Below are positions 63,924-64,000 of a stretch of 64,000 nucleotides of DNA, one piece after another (position 1 is the stretch's first letter; each line of letters opens with the position of its first letter). The stretch is from an uncultured Anaerovibrio sp. (GTDB taxonomy: Bacteria; Bacillota; Negativicutes; Selenomonadales; Selenomonadaceae), in assembly GCA_934203205.1 (NCBI GenBank), contig CAKPYV010000007.1:4287-68286 (forward strand). Direction: 5' to 3'. The position numbers and the translations under genes are program-made. Below the pieces are notes generated by a model. It was given only the letters and a program-made list of their open reading frames with translations. It was not told where the DNA came from and searched no databases.

Positions 63924-64000
63924 AAATTCTGATTTGCCGAATACATCAATTACCTATATGGCGATATGGGAGTACCCTTTCAGGCACGCTCTCGCTACTT
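63922..64000 (+). repeat. Dispersed intergenic repeat, copy 3 (cut by window end)
   Basis: CAAATTCTGATTTGCC, GAATACATCAATTAC, ATGGCGATATGGGAGTACCC and CAGGCACGCTCTCGCT are in the same order as on the opposite strand of copy 1 (16040-16268). The copy continues beyond the window. Confidence 0.75.

Overview
The window reads as chromosome of a diderm, anaerobic Firmicute of the class Negativicutes, probably Selenomonadaceae. It combines Firmicutes-style informational operons, CIRCE control of groESL and an ANTAR two-component pair with outer-membrane functions (ExbB-ExbD-TonB, a TonB-dependent receptor, many signal-peptide proteins) and oxygen-stress or anaerobic genes (reverse rubrerythrin, HutW-type radical SAM heme degradation). 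The genus cannot be fixed from sequence alone.

Layout. 1-9.6 kb: end of rplA, an L10-type leader, rplJ, rplL, rpoB, rpoC. 9.7-16 kb: reverse rubrerythrin on the minus strand, then an ECF-S-like membrane protein, tsaE-tsaB-rimI-tsaD (tRNA t6A synthesis) and a PdtaS-like kinase with an ANTAR regulator. 16-25.2 kb: a dispersed repeat, an orphan RelB/DinJ antitoxin, an aldose epimerase, and a galactitol PTS locus (PRD regulator, dehydrogenase, EIIA, EIIB, EIIC, PfkB kinase, class II aldolase). 25.3-28 kb: a TnpB-only IS605-group element, a second repeat copy and an Rpn-family nuclease gene.

28.1-37.7 kb is the most unusual part. Nine genes in one direction encode exported proteins: three CsgG/TolB-like, three FlgT/LPP20-like, two related unknown proteins, and a ricin-lectin plus CHAP cell-wall hydrolase. 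A convergent gene encodes a large HTH regulator. The promoter regions of the operon and of the regulator share the same compound operator: two TTGTCACA boxes 12 bp apart and a third TTG 10 bp further on. No curli subunit or flagellar gene is nearby, so this looks like an undescribed envelope assembly or secretion system.

37.7-50 kb: groESL with CIRCE, cstA behind a palindrome and a hairpin leader, then a spc/alpha ribosomal cluster that begins at rpsH and runs to rplQ (rpsH-rplF-rplR-rpsE-rpmD-rplO-secY-adk-infA-rpmJ-rpsM-rpsK-rpsD-rpoA-rplQ). 50-54.7 kb: AraC regulator, GPH sugar symporter and GH42 beta-galactosidase. 54.8-63.8 kb: a Fur-box-flanked heme/iron locus (exbB-exbD-tonB, ABC permease and ATPase, flavodoxin, HutW, TonB-dependent receptor, substrate-binding protein). 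The window ends in a third copy of the dispersed repeat.
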